Of a stretch of DNA of 33,567 nt, positions 1 to 8,331 are shown piece by piece. The notes beneath the pieces are model-generated. The model was not told where the DNA came from and searched no databases. It was given only the letters and a program-made list of their open reading frames with translations. Numbering within the stretch: position 1 is the first letter of the stretch; each line of letters starts with the position of its first letter. The stretch comes from Bacteroidaceae bacterium (GTDB lineage: Bacteria; Bacteroidota; Bacteroidia; Bacteroidales; Bacteroidaceae). The position numbers and the translations under genes are program-made. Where the stretch lies: contig JAFXMB010000009.1 in assembly GCA_017530735.1 (NCBI GenBank), positions 1-33,567 of the forward strand. Reading direction: 5' to 3'.

Positions 1-575
1 CCGATGAGCCCTATGTTGCCGGTGACTTGTATGCGTGGGGCGAGACAACAACCAAGTCTGAATACACCTGGGAGAACTACAAATTCTGCAACGGTATGGA
101 GGATGGCTGGATAGCGCAGTTATCCAAATACAATCTATGCCGTGATTTGGGACGTGTTGACAAGCGCACCATCTTGCAACGGTCTGATGACGCTGCTCAC
201 GTGAACCGGGGAGGAAAATGGCGTTTGCCAACCCGTGATGAGTGTAATGAATTGATAGACAACTGTACATTTGTGTGGGCCTCCATGAACGGTGTGTTCG
301 GTTACATTGTGATAAGCAACAAGCCTGGTTACACGGACCGTTTCATATTCCTTCCCATCAACACCACTACAGATCAGGGATACGGCATAATAAAAATGTG
401 CAGTTACTACTGGTCCAGCAATCTGAATGAAGCAATAATGGATGTAGGTGACTATCCCGGCTCTACCGAAGCTTACGCTATGTATATCCTTAAGCTTGGT
501 GAGATGTATGATGTCTGGAAAGATCAAAAAATCCAACGACGTTATAACCTGCCCATCCGTCCCGTCTGTGAGTAA
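1..575 (+). CDS. FISUMP-domain surface protein, C-terminal part (5' end outside window)
   Basis: The reading frame is open from the first bases (frame beginning at base 3 reads DEPYVAGDLYAWGETT) to TAA at 573-575, so only the C-terminal ~191 residues are present and no start can be assigned. Landmarks of the FISUMP family (Fibrobacter succinogenes major paralogous domain, TIGR02145) are visible: YAWGETT near the left edge, GGKWRLPTRDE, YYWSSN and the terminal LPIRPVCE. Such domains occur in many exported Bacteroidales proteins, often lipoproteins with upstream Ig-like or BACON modules; those parts would lie left of the window. The molecular function of the domain is not established. It converges on the kinase gene, with a palindromic element between them. 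Confidence 0.75.
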   Translation, partial: DEPYVAGDLYAWGETTTKSEYTWENYKFCNGMEDGWIAQLSKYNLCRDLGRVDKRTILQRSDDAAHVNRGGKWRLPTRDECNELIDNCTFVWASMNGVFGYIVISNKPGYTDRFIFLPINTTTDQGYGIIKMCSYYWSSNLNEAIMDVGDYPGSTEAYAMYILKLGEMYDVWKDQKIQRRYNLPIRPVCE

Positions 576-581
576 TGACAC

Positions 582-617
582 AAAATGATACAAAAGGGGT
601 CTGTCCCCTTTTGTACT
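582..617 (+). repeat. REP-like palindromic element, copy 1 (diverged)
   Basis: This 36-bp element begins AAAATGATAC and ends GTACT. It holds an 11-bp perfect inverted repeat (589-599 with 605-615, loop TCTGT) with a GGGG/CCCC core. It lies 6 bp after the FISUMP stop codon, and the TAG of the convergent kinase overlaps its right end (616-618). It shares the pattern AAAATGATACnAnnGGGGTCnGnCCCC with the copies at 1497-1532 and 5618-5653, with other outer stem bases. It can fold in RNA from both strands and probably also acts as a bidirectional terminator. Confidence 0.7.
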
Positions 618-1476
618 ATAGATAGAATGACTTTATAAGGCGTCTTATATATACGCCAAAGAACATCTTCTCCGGGAGACTGCATTTCTGGAATTCATAT
701 CTCAGTATCATGTCCAGACAGGCAAACCTGCCGGCTTGACTGTCAAACTCAGCATGGTCATCGTGGCCGGTGTATGCTTTTGCAAAGGCATCCCAGAACA
801 GATGTAGCTGTGGCTCTGTCATGTGGAAAATATCCTGAACCTGTTTCATGGGCGCATACACATTGCAGATCTGATAAAGATGGCCGATATCAAACATCGG
901 GTCACCATAACCGAATCGGTCCAGGTCTATCCATATGGGCCGGTCGCCGGACAGTACAAGATTTCCCATATTGAAATCACCGTGACTGCAGGTCTTTATG
1001 TCCTGTATGGTTCGGGCAAAGTCTTTGAGTATGCGGCGGTTCTTGCGGCTTACGAACTGTACCTTGTCCAGGGCTCTCATGAGTTGCTCCTTGCGGCTGG
1101 GAAAGAAATCCGTGTCACACTGGGTGCTGAAAAGTATCTTGCCGTTATGACACATGATCTGAGCCATCTCTTCTATGCGCTGCGGCTCATCGTGACAGAT
1201 ACGTGAAAGAGATTTCTTGTCCTTAATGCGGTCCGATATGGTTCCGTACAGATTACCCACCCGTACCATCTCATGCATCTTGGGAGTGGGTAACCCTAAC
1301 TTCTCCACAGCCTTGGAAACTTCAAACTCATGCTTGACAAACTCCAGGGTGTTAATCTGCTTTCTATCTACTTTCAGAATCAAATCCGGATGAGACGGAT
1401 TCTCATACGTGAATCCGTTACCCCCTTGTCCTACTAGGGTCCAAGCGCTCAAATCAATGTTCTTATACTCACTCAT
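616..1476 (-). CDS. APH-family (aminoglycoside phosphotransferase-like) kinase
   Basis: A 286-aa protein with the protein-kinase-like fold of small-molecule phosphotransferases. It has a nucleotide-binding glycine-rich stretch VGQGGNGFTYE (residues ~15-25), the Brenner motif HGDFNMGN (165-172, catalytic Asp167) and a metal-binding IDLDRFGYGDP (183-192). It resembles the family TIGR02172 of Fibrobacter and Bacteroidales kinase-like proteins, judged from memory. The substrate is unknown; nothing points specifically to antibiotic resistance. It has no signal peptide and is probably cytosolic. It lies 49 bp downstream of mutS on the same strand with a palindromic element between them. No clear TAnnTTTG is visible in that gap, so it may depend on read-through from gltS-mutS. 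Confidence 0.75.
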   Translation of the reverse strand: MSEYKNIDLSAWTLVGQGGNGFTYENPSHPDLILKVDRKQINTLEFVKHEFEVSKAVEKLGLPTPKMHEMVRVGNLYGTISDRIKDKKSLSRICHDEPQRIEEMAQIMCHNGKILFSTQCDTDFFPSRKEQLMRALDKVQFVSRKNRRILKDFARTIQDIKTCSHGDFNMGNLVLSGDRPIWIDLDRFGYGDPMFDIGHLYQICNVYAPMKQVQDIFHMTEPQLHLFWDAFAKAYTGHDDHAEFDSQAGRFACLDMILRYEFQKCSLPEKMFFGVYIRRLIKSFYL

Positions 1477-1496
1477 AGTCCGTTTTATAATAAAAT

Positions 1497-1532
1497 AGTA
1501 CCAATGGGGCCTGACCCCAATGGTATCATTTT
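1497..1532 (-). repeat. REP-like palindromic element, copy 2
   Basis: This 36-bp element is identical over its whole length to the copy at 5618-5653. On the minus strand it starts AAAATGATACC and contains two 11-nt arms (1499-1509 and 1515-1525) forming 5 bp + one mismatch + 5 bp around a 5-nt loop. Its TGA (1526-1528) is the stop codon of mutS and its AAA is the last lysine codon. It is followed by TATTTTATT on the minus strand, so it could also act as a terminator. Confidence 0.75.
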
Positions 1533-4147
1533 CCTTTCAGGATCTTCTTGATGTCGTTCAGTTTGTTCAGGGCCTCGATGGGGGTGAGGTTGTTGACATC
1601 GATTGAGAGCAGCTGGTCGCGGATCTGGCAGAGCACTGGATCGTCCAGCTGGAAGAAACTCATCTGCAGGCCCTCGCGGTGCTGACCGGTCTCTACGCTG
1701 GGGCGGGATATGCTCTTGTCGCTTCCGCTCTCCTCCATCTCCTTGAGGATTGTGCCGGCGCGCTTTACAATGCTGCGGGGCATTCCGGCCATCTCGGCCA
1801 CGTGGATACCGAACGAGTGCTCCGAGCCTCCGGGCACCAGTTTGCGCAGGAAAAGCACCTTTCCATCGGTCTCTTTTACTGATACGTTATAGTTGCGGAT
1901 GCGCGGGAATGACTGCGCCATCTCATTGAGTTCATGATAGTGGGTGGCAAATAGCGTGCGGGCATGGGCCGATGGGTGCTCGTGGATATATTCAACGATT
2001 GCCCAAGCGATGGATATGCCATCGTAAGTGGAAGTTCCGCGCCCAAGCTCGTCAAAGAGCACCAGGCTGCGGGCGGTCAGGTTGTTCAGTATGCTGGCAG
2101 CCTCGGTCATCTCGACCATGAAGGTAGATTCTCCGGCCGATATGTTATCGCTGGCTCCCACACGGGTGAATATGCGGTCCACAAGGCCGATGCGTGCGCT
2201 GTCGGCCGGTACGTAGCAGCCCATCTGGGCAAGCAGGGTTATAAGTGCGGTCTGACGCAAAAGGGCCGATTTACCCGCCATATTGGGACCGGTTATGATA
2301 AGTATCTGCTCCTTGTCGCTGTCAAGATAGACGTTGTTGGAGATGTAACTTTCACCCGGCGCCATCTGGGTCTCAATAACCGGATGACGCCCCTCTTTGA
2401 TATCGATAATCTGGCTCTCGTCAACCACAGGACGCACGTAGCGGTGCTCACGTGCCACGCGGGCAAATGAGAGCAGACAGTCTATGCGGCTCACCTGTGC
2501 GGCGTTTACCTGAATGGCAGGCACATACTCCAGTATAGATTGGGCCAGGCTGGCAAAAATCTGCGATTCCAGCGCAAGAATCTTGTCTTCGGCCCCAAGG
2601 ATCTTCTCCTCATACTCCTTAAGTTCAGGGGTGATGTAACGCTCGGCATTTACCAGCGTCTGCTTGCGTATCCAATCGGCCGGCACCTTGTCCTTGAATG
2701 TGTTGCGCACCTCAAGGTAATAGCCGAAAACGTTGTTGTATGCAATCTTGAGGCTGGATATGCCGGTCTGCTCGGCCTCACGCTGCTGGATCTGCATCAG
2801 GTAGTCCTTGCCGCTGTAGGCAATGCTGCGCAGCTCGTCCAATTGAGGGTCGATTCCATCGGCTATTACACCGCCTTTGCTTATCAGCAGCGGGGTATCG
2901 GGACGTATGGTACGGATGATATTTTCGCGCAGGGTTTCACAGAGGTCAATCTTTGCGCCCACCTCACGCAGTTGCGGGTTCTCGGATGCATCGCATATCA
3001 GTTTGATGGGCTCCAGCTGCTTGAGTGCCATACCAAGTGAGAGCACCTCACGCGGGTTGATTCGGCCCACGGCAGCCTTTGATACCAGGCGCTCCAGATC
3101 TCCCATGCGCTGCAGGGCATCGGTCAGGGCATCGGCCGTATCGGGATAGCGGAACAGATGGTCCACTACATCCAGGCGGTTGTTGATGGCTGCCGTATCC
3201 TTGAGCGGGAAGAGCATCCAGCGGCGCAGCAGGCGCGCTCCCATGGGCGATGACGTATGGTCAATAACCTGGAGTAGCGATGTGCCGTCCTCATTGTTTG
3301 ATGAGATAAGTTCCAGGTTACGTACCGTAAACTTGTCCAGACGCACATAACGCTCCTCATCAATCAGACGGATGGATGATATGTGGCCGATGTTGTTGTG
3401 CAGGGTCTCTGCCAGATATTCCAGAATGGCTCCGGCAGCTATCTTGCCGTTCTGCAGATGGTCAACGCCGAACCCCTTGAGGTTGCGCACATGGAAGTGG
3501 CGGTTCAGTTTCTCACGGGCAAAATCCTGTGTAAAGACCCAGTCATCAAGTTCGCGCAGGCAGTAGCGGGTGCCGAATGACTGCTCAAACTGCTGGCGGC
3601 GGCCGCGCTCAATGAGCGTCTCCTTGGGCGCAAAGTTTGAGAGCAGTTTGTCTATATGGTCGGCCGGGCCCTCGGCAATGAGGTATTCACCGGTGGATAT
3701 GTCCAGAAATGATATGCCCCAGGCACCCTTGCCAAAGTGAACAGCCGCAAGGAAATTGTTCTCCTTGTTCTGCAGCACGTTGTCACTCATGGCAACGCCG
3801 GGCGTAACAAGTTCGGTTATGCCGCGTTTTACAAGAGTCTTGGTGAGTTTGGGATCCTCCAATTGGTCACAGATAGCCACACGCCGGCCCGCACGTATAA
3901 GTTTGGGCAGATAGACATCGAGAGCATGATGCGGGAAACCGGCCATCTCGAGTGCCATGGCTCCGTTCTTGCCGTTGTTGCGGCGGGTCAGGGTTATGCC
4001 CAGAATCTCACTGGCCTGGACGGCATCCTGTGCGTATGTCTCATAAAAATCTCCGCATCTGAACAGCAGTACAGCATCGGGATGTTTCTCCTTGAGGCTG
4101 TAGAACTGCCGCATCATCGGCGTTTCATCGGGCTTGCTCTGTGCCAT
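1526..4147 (-). CDS. mutS: DNA mismatch repair protein MutS
   Basis: An 873-aa full-length MutS. MutS recognises mismatches and small loops in duplex DNA and, through ATP-driven clamp formation, recruits MutL. The mismatch-reading motif GDFYE (32-36, Phe34 and Glu36) is present. Then come connector, core and clamp domains, and the ABC-type ATPase with Walker A GPNMAGKS (Lys626), the signature/Walker B stretch DELGRGTST (Asp699-Glu700) and the downstream FATHYHEL. The C-terminal helices end in IKKILKGK. The start codon directly abuts the TAA of gltS, implying co-transcription from the gltS promoter. The last lysine and the stop codon are contributed by the palindromic element at 1497-1532. Confidence 0.97.
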   Translation of the reverse strand: MAQSKPDETPMMRQFYSLKEKHPDAVLLFRCGDFYETYAQDAVQASEILGITLTRRNNGKNGAMALEMAGFPHHALDVYLPKLIRAGRRVAICDQLEDPKLTKTLVKRGITELVTPGVAMSDNVLQNKENNFLAAVHFGKGAWGISFLDISTGEYLIAEGPADHIDKLLSNFAPKETLIERGRRQQFEQSFGTRYCLRELDDWVFTQDFAREKLNRHFHVRNLKGFGVDHLQNGKIAAGAILEYLAETLHNNIGHISSIRLIDEERYVRLDKFTVRNLELISSNNEDGTSLLQVIDHTSSPMGARLLRRWMLFPLKDTAAINNRLDVVDHLFRYPDTADALTDALQRMGDLERLVSKAAVGRINPREVLSLGMALKQLEPIKLICDASENPQLREVGAKIDLCETLRENIIRTIRPDTPLLISKGGVIADGIDPQLDELRSIAYSGKDYLMQIQQREAEQTGISSLKIAYNNVFGYYLEVRNTFKDKVPADWIRKQTLVNAERYITPELKEYEEKILGAEDKILALESQIFASLAQSILEYVPAIQVNAAQVSRIDCLLSFARVAREHRYVRPVVDESQIIDIKEGRHPVIETQMAPGESYISNNVYLDSDKEQILIITGPNMAGKSALLRQTALITLLAQMGCYVPADSARIGLVDRIFTRVGASDNISAGESTFMVEMTEAASILNNLTARSLVLFDELGRGTSTYDGISIAWAIVEYIHEHPSAHARTLFATHYHELNEMAQSFPRIRNYNVSVKETDGKVLFLRKLVPGGSEHSFGIHVAEMAGMPRSIVKRAGTILKEMEESGSDKSISRPSVETGQHREGLQMSFFQLDDPVLCQIRDQLLSIDVNNLTPIEALNKLNDIKKILKGK

Positions 4148-5566
4148 TTATTTCTTGCGCTTACGGAAGAGGAACAGGGTTGCAACTATGAACAGCGCAA
4201 TGAGTATTCCAAGAGTAATGAATGTTGCCTTGAGGTTATGGGGTGCAAATCCCAACAGCAGCAAGACAGGGAATCCCATTATCATGGCCGGGATGTTCTG
4301 CAGCACCAGGTTGTTGGCGGCAGGAGTCTGGTAGCGCGGGTCTATCTCACGCAGCAGGATCATACCGTTGCTGGCGGTACCGGTAAGCATTCCGAACATT
4401 GAGAAGAAACCCTCGTACTTGTAATCGGGATAGATACGGAACGATACCCAGCGTACGTAAACGAATGTGATGAACGCACCAGCCACGCAGACGATGGTCA
4501 GCGGCAGCCAGATGGCCTTGAGGTTCTCAAAGCTGATGGCGGCGGTACCGGCCACGATCATTATGTCAAAGCAGATTCCGCTTACACGGTTCAGGAGGAA
4601 CTCGTTCAGGTATTCACGGGTCATCCAGCCACGCTTGCGCAGGCCGCGAATTACAATCTTGACCAATGATCCGAACAGGATACCCCAGAAGAAGTTGAAT
4701 CCGTAAACCAGCGGCTTGAGGGTCTTTTCACCAAAGTTTCCTAAGTCAAGACCGCCTATGAACGACATGAGCAGATATACCAGGAAGTAGGTCAGAAGAA
4801 CTATGCTCACTACGATGGTCAGCTTATCTACAGACTCAGAGTGGGGCAGTTCGTTGCCCTGCTCATAATCCTTCAGGGTGTGGCGCTGAACGCTATCCTG
4901 CTCGTGGATCTTGAGCTTGCCCTTGCCGTTAAGTATGTTCATGTAAATCACGCCAATCACGCTTCCTACCAGGAATCCGATAGCGGCGATGGAAAGGCCA
5001 AAATCAATGCCGTGGAAATCGATGCCCTGATCGGCGGCACCCAACTGGTAGATGGTACCAAAGTTCAGTGCCTGACCGGGACCCTGTCCATAGCCCATCG
5101 GCACCAGAAGACCTCCTGAGTAGAAAATGTCACGGCCTGCTTCCGGGTTCCTCCACCACAGATACATGGGGATTGTAACCAGAAGGCCGATGATACCCTG
5201 AATGATATATGTTCCGATGGTCAGTGTGCCGGTGTCGATAACGGTACGTGTGTTGGCGCGGTCAGTCTCCTTTGATGCGCGCAGTGACATGGCGATGAAT
5301 CCCAGTGCCAGTGTGTGGTAGGTGACCGTCTCCATGAAACGCTTGTCAATTATGCCGTTGAAATCGGCCCAAAGTTTCAGCAGCAGGATGATAAGACCAC
5401 CCAGCAGGGCAGATGGGATCAGGCTGCGGCGAAGAACCTTTACTTTACGACGGAGTATGTTTCCGGCCAGTACGGCCAGGGCAATGATGAAAACCTGAAC
5501 TAGTGCGCTCCACACTTCAGGAGCAGCGAACGAAGTCACTGCGATTCCATTTGAAGACAATAGCAT
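4148..5566 (-). CDS. gltS: Sodium/glutamate symporter family protein (GltS-like)
   Basis: A 472-aa multi-spanning inner-membrane protein with about 10-12 hydrophobic segments. The GltS-type motif GYGQGPGQALNFG is present in the first half, corresponding to the conserved re-entrant region of Na+/glutamate symporters. A related glycine-rich segment (MFGMLTGTASNGMILLRE) occurs in the second half, as expected from the family's internal pseudo-symmetry. The C-terminus is a short basic tail (FRKRKK). It should import glutamate or a related acid with Na+, although substrate specificity of Bacteroidota members is not proven. It is first gene of a pair with mutS (no gap); a -7 element lies at 5592-5599. 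Confidence 0.82.
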   Translation of the reverse strand: MLLSSNGIAVTSFAAPEVWSALVQVFIIALAVLAGNILRRKVKVLRRSLIPSALLGGLIILLLKLWADFNGIIDKRFMETVTYHTLALGFIAMSLRASKETDRANTRTVIDTGTLTIGTYIIQGIIGLLVTIPMYLWWRNPEAGRDIFYSGGLLVPMGYGQGPGQALNFGTIYQLGAADQGIDFHGIDFGLSIAAIGFLVGSVIGVIYMNILNGKGKLKIHEQDSVQRHTLKDYEQGNELPHSESVDKLTIVVSIVLLTYFLVYLLMSFIGGLDLGNFGEKTLKPLVYGFNFFWGILFGSLVKIVIRGLRKRGWMTREYLNEFLLNRVSGICFDIMIVAGTAAISFENLKAIWLPLTIVCVAGAFITFVYVRWVSFRIYPDYKYEGFFSMFGMLTGTASNGMILLREIDPRYQTPAANNLVLQNIPAMIMGFPVLLLLGFAPHNLKATFITLGILIALFIVATLFLFRKRKK

Positions 5567-5591
5567 ATAAGTCGCTTTTTCAATAGTCCTT

Positions 5592-5599
5592 CAAAGATA
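5592..5599 (-). promoter_or_regulatory. -7 promoter element for gltS-mutS
   Basis: The minus strand reads TATCTTTG, a match to the Bacteroidota -7 consensus TAnnTTTG, 25 bp upstream of the gltS ATG and just beyond the palindromic element that follows lgt. No convincing -33 box was seen. Confidence 0.55.
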
Positions 5600-5617
5600 T
5601 GAAAAAAGTATTGAAAA

Positions 5618-5653
5618 AGTACCAATGGGGCCTGACCCCAATGGTATCATTTT
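5618..5653 (-). repeat. REP-like palindromic element, copy 3
   Basis: Identical over 36 bp to the copy after mutS. Arms are at 5620-5630 and 5636-5646. On the minus strand its AAAATGA gives the last lysine codon and the TGA stop (5647-5649) of lgt. It is followed on the minus strand by CTTTTTCAATACTTTTTTC, so it can also serve as a terminator between lgt and the gltS promoter. Confidence 0.75.
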
Positions 5654-6477
5654 TTGCGGGAGTGGAGCATGAGCCAGATGCCGCCGATGATGAAGGGGAT
5701 GCTCAGCAATTGGCCCATGTCAAAGGTCATGCCCTGCTCAAAATCCACCTGGACCTCCTTGCAGAACTCAATGAAAAAGCGGAATGTGAAGATGGTGGCT
5801 ATGCAGAATCCAAAGTAAAATCCGGAGCCTATCTTGTCCTTGTGCTTGTGGTAGATAAGCACGATGACAGCAAAGATGATGAGGTAGGCAATAGCCTCGT
5901 AAAGTTGTGCCGGATGGCGTGCAAAATCCTCGCCGTTCTGGACAAAGATGAAACCCCAGTCGGTGCCGGTGGGCTTGCCCACAATCTCGGAGTTCATGAG
6001 GTTACCCAGACGGATGCAGGCTGCGGTGAGCGGGGTTGCCACGCAGACCATGTCAATGCACTCCAGGATCTTGACCTTGTACTTGCGGCAGTACATGATC
6101 ATGGCTATTATGATGCCGATGGTACCGCCGTGGCTGGCAAGTCCGCTGTAACCAACAAGCTTTATGCCTCCCTGAGGCATGAAACGTATGGGCAGGAGCA
6201 TCTCGATGAAATGCTTGCCGCTGGTAAGATAATATTCAGGTTCGTAAAAGATGCAGTGACCCAGGCGAGCGCCTATGAGTATGCCCAGGAAGCAGTAGAA
6301 GAACAGAGGCTCATATGTCTCTTCCTTGATACCGCGGTCCTTATAGAGTTTCTTGACAATAAAGTATGCGGCCACCAGACCTACTACCCACATGAGGGAG
6401 TAGTATCGGATAGGGAGTCCTAGTATCCGGCACAATTCAATGTCCGGATCCCATATTACTGCAAGAAAACTGTTCAT
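5647..6477 (-). CDS. lgt: Prolipoprotein diacylglyceryl transferase Lgt
   Basis: A 276-aa polytopic inner-membrane enzyme that transfers diacylglycerol from phosphatidylglycerol to the lipobox cysteine of prolipoproteins, the first step of lipoprotein maturation. Family landmarks are visible: GARLGHCIFYEP (69-80), SHGG (115-118), the Lgt signature region GNLMNSEIVGKPTGTDWGF (158-176) and HPAQLYEA (188-195). Seven or so hydrophobic helices fit the family topology. It lies 12 bp downstream of ychF with AAGGAT directly before the ATG, so the two are likely co-transcribed. The C-terminus SRKK and the stop codon run into the palindromic element. Confidence 0.95.
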   Translation of the reverse strand: MNSFLAVIWDPDIELCRILGLPIRYYSLMWVVGLVAAYFIVKKLYKDRGIKEETYEPLFFYCFLGILIGARLGHCIFYEPEYYLTSGKHFIEMLLPIRFMPQGGIKLVGYSGLASHGGTIGIIIAMIMYCRKYKVKILECIDMVCVATPLTAACIRLGNLMNSEIVGKPTGTDWGFIFVQNGEDFARHPAQLYEAIAYLIIFAVIVLIYHKHKDKIGSGFYFGFCIATIFTFRFFIEFCKEVQVDFEQGMTFDMGQLLSIPFIIGGIWLMLHSRKK

Positions 6478-6489
6478 ATCCTTAATGGT

Positions 6490-7590
6490 TTATACGTTGA
6501 AACGGAAATGCATGATATCACCGTCCTCAACCACGTAGTCCTTACCCTCCACATAGAGCTTGCCGGCATCGCGTACGGCAGCCTCGGAGCCCAGTTCCAC
6601 GTAGTCATTGTACTTGATGACCTCGGCACGGATAAAGCCCTTCTCAAAATCGGTATGTATAACACCTGCGCACTGAGGTGCCTTCCAGCCCTTGCGGTAT
6701 GTCCAGGCCTTTACCTCCATGGGTCCGGCGGTGATGAATGTCTCCAGGTTCAGAAGACTGAAGGCCGATTTCACCAGACGGTTTACGCCCGATTCCTCCA
6801 GACCCAGTTCCTCAAGGAACATCTGGCGGTCCTCATAACTCTCCAGTTCGGCAATCTCGCTCTCGGTCTTGGCAGCAATCACCAGCAGTTGAGCGTTCTC
6901 ATCCTTGATTGCCTCACGCACCTGCTCCACATAGGCATTACCGGTCTTGACGCTGCCCTCATCGACGTTGCACACATAGAGCACGGGTTTGGAGGTGAGC
7001 AGGAACAGGTCATGTGCAATCTTCTCCTCATCCTTGGAATCGAATGTAACGGTGCGGGCCGATTTGCCCTGCAGCAGGACGTCACGGTATGCATTGAGCA
7101 CATCGCAGACAATCTTGGCCTGCTTGTCACCTACGGCAGCCTGCTTGGCCACCTTCTGCAGACGCTGGTCTATGGTCTCAAGGTCCTTTATCTGGAGTTC
7201 GGTATCTATGATCTCCTTGTCACGGACAGGATTGACTGTTCCGTCTACATGGGTCACGTTCTCATCGTCAAAGCAGCGCAGCACATGGATTATAGCGTCG
7301 CACTCGCGGATGTTGCCCAGGAACTTGTTGCCCAGACCCTCACCCTTGCTGGCGCCTTTTACCAGTCCGGCTATATCGACAATCTCAACGGTGGCGGGAA
7401 CGATTCGGCCCGGATGAACCAGTTCGGCCAACTTGGTCAGACGCTCATCGGGGACGGTAATTGTTCCTACGTTGGGTTCAATGGTACAGAAAGGAAAGTT
7501 TGCTGCCTGCGCCTTAGCGCTTGACAGACAGTTGAAAAGTGTGGATTTGCCTACGTTGGGCAGGCCCACTATGCCGCATTGCAATGCCAT
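6490..7590 (-). CDS. ychF: Redox-regulated ATPase YchF (Obg-family)
   Basis: A 366-aa, full-length YchF/OLA1 protein. It has the G1 motif GLPNVGKS (9-16), a G3-like DIAGLVKGASKGEGLG and NVDE in place of the usual NKxD, the change that gives this family ATP rather than GTP preference. It ends with a TGS-type domain (…EDGDIMHFRFNV). YchF associates with ribosomes and is linked to stress and redox responses; its exact role remains unsettled. It is the first gene of a pair with lgt and is preceded by a consensus -7 element at 7617-7624. Confidence 0.96.
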   Translation of the reverse strand: MALQCGIVGLPNVGKSTLFNCLSSAKAQAANFPFCTIEPNVGTITVPDERLTKLAELVHPGRIVPATVEIVDIAGLVKGASKGEGLGNKFLGNIRECDAIIHVLRCFDDENVTHVDGTVNPVRDKEIIDTELQIKDLETIDQRLQKVAKQAAVGDKQAKIVCDVLNAYRDVLLQGKSARTVTFDSKDEEKIAHDLFLLTSKPVLYVCNVDEGSVKTGNAYVEQVREAIKDENAQLLVIAAKTESEIAELESYEDRQMFLEELGLEESGVNRLVKSAFSLLNLETFITAGPMEVKAWTYRKGWKAPQCAGVIHTDFEKGFIRAEVIKYNDYVELGSEAAVRDAGKLYVEGKDYVVEDGDIMHFRFNV

Positions 7591-7616
7591 TTGTTACGCT
7601 TTTATTAATCTGAGCG

Positions 7617-7624
7617 CAAAGGTA
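7617..7624 (-). promoter_or_regulatory. -7 promoter element for ychF-lgt
   Basis: The minus strand reads TACCTTTG (TAnnTTTG), 26 bp upstream of the ychF ATG. A T-run (TTTTTTTT) lies just upstream. No clear -33 box was identified. Confidence 0.5.
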
Positions 7625-7637
7625 GCAAAAAAAAGCG

Positions 7638-8246
7638 TTAGAGCATGTCGTTATCTATCATCCAGATAATCTCCTCGATCATGGCATCCTCATCGTCATG
7701 CTCGGGATCATACTCCTTCTTGAGCGACGCGCCGAACAGGGCTGCAAACGTCTGGTAGAATTTGGCCTTGAATCCTCCTATGAAAGCCTTTATCAGGTCA
7801 TAACTGGTCTGATTGCACTCGCGGTCTATGAGTTTTATAAGGAGTTTGCCCTGTGACAGCGTGCATCGGCGCATAATAGGATAATACTGGTCCCAGACTC
7901 CCTTCTCCACTTTTTCCAGATGCTCCTTGCGGGCCTCGTCATCCTGCAGAGTCTGCATGTAGAGATATGTCTCCACCAGTATGGCCTTTACCTCAAGGGC
8001 AATGGGATACATTTTCTGTACGTTGCGGGTCAGTTTATCGTATTTGCGCTGTTTGCGGGCGCTGGGGTATATGCGTCGGCCGTAAATGGTCACCTCCATC
8101 ATCTCGAAAGTGGGGACCGTATCGCCGTCTATGATGGTGGCCAATGCCACAAGCACACGCTGCTGCTTGTCGTCATCATCGGCCCCCGCGCAAAAGGCGG
8201 GTACGCACATAACCAGGGTCAGTAACAGTATGACGATACGTTTCAT
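7638..8246 (-). CDS. DUF4294 family exported protein
   Basis: A 202-aa protein with an N-terminal signal peptide (MKRIVILLLTLVMCVPAFCAGA, cleavage probably after residue ~20). The conserved DUF4294 block follows: YDKLTRNVQKMYPIA, then SQGKLLIKLIDRE and NQTSYDLIKAFIGGFKAKFYQ. The C-terminus is acidic (EYDPEHDDEDAMIEE). The family is widespread in Bacteroidota and its function is unknown. It is transcribed divergently from the HhH/beta-barrel gene. Its candidate -7 element (8252-8259) is so close to the ATG that the mRNA would have almost no leader, so either the transcript is nearly leaderless or the real promoter is further upstream. Confidence 0.85.
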   Translation of the reverse strand: MKRIVILLLTLVMCVPAFCAGADDDDKQQRVLVALATIIDGDTVPTFEMMEVTIYGRRIYPSARKQRKYDKLTRNVQKMYPIALEVKAILVETYLYMQTLQDDEARKEHLEKVEKGVWDQYYPIMRRCTLSQGKLLIKLIDRECNQTSYDLIKAFIGGFKAKFYQTFAALFGASLKKEYDPEHDDEDAMIEEIIWMIDNDML

Positions 8247-8251
8247 GTCTG

Positions 8252-8259
8252 CAAAATTA
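8252..8259 (-). promoter_or_regulatory. Candidate -7 element for the DUF4294 gene
   Basis: The minus strand reads TAATTTTG, 5 bp before the ATG. It matches TAnnTTTG, but the predicted start of transcription would fall at or next to the ATG. Confidence 0.35.
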
Positions 8260-8280
8260 TCAAATATCCCAAAAAAGACC

Positions 8281-8288
8281 TACTTTTG
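8281..8288 (+). promoter_or_regulatory. -7 promoter element for the HhH/beta-barrel gene
   Basis: TACTTTTG matches TAnnTTTG, 43 bp upstream of the ATG at 8332, in the divergent intergenic region. Confidence 0.45.
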
Positions 8289-8331
8289 GCCCAATCCTTT
8301 GGAAAACATTTGTTTCTAATACTATTATACT

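Noticed and set aside
616-1476. Aminoglycoside resistance gene
   Set aside because: The APH fold alone is shared by many small-molecule kinases; nothing such as a resistance context or mobile element supports resistance.
6508-7524. Long open frame (338 codons) on the plus strand opposite ychF
   Set aside because: It is the mirror of a well-conserved ychF gene, has no recognisable motif, and arises because the codon bias of the real gene leaves few antisense stops.
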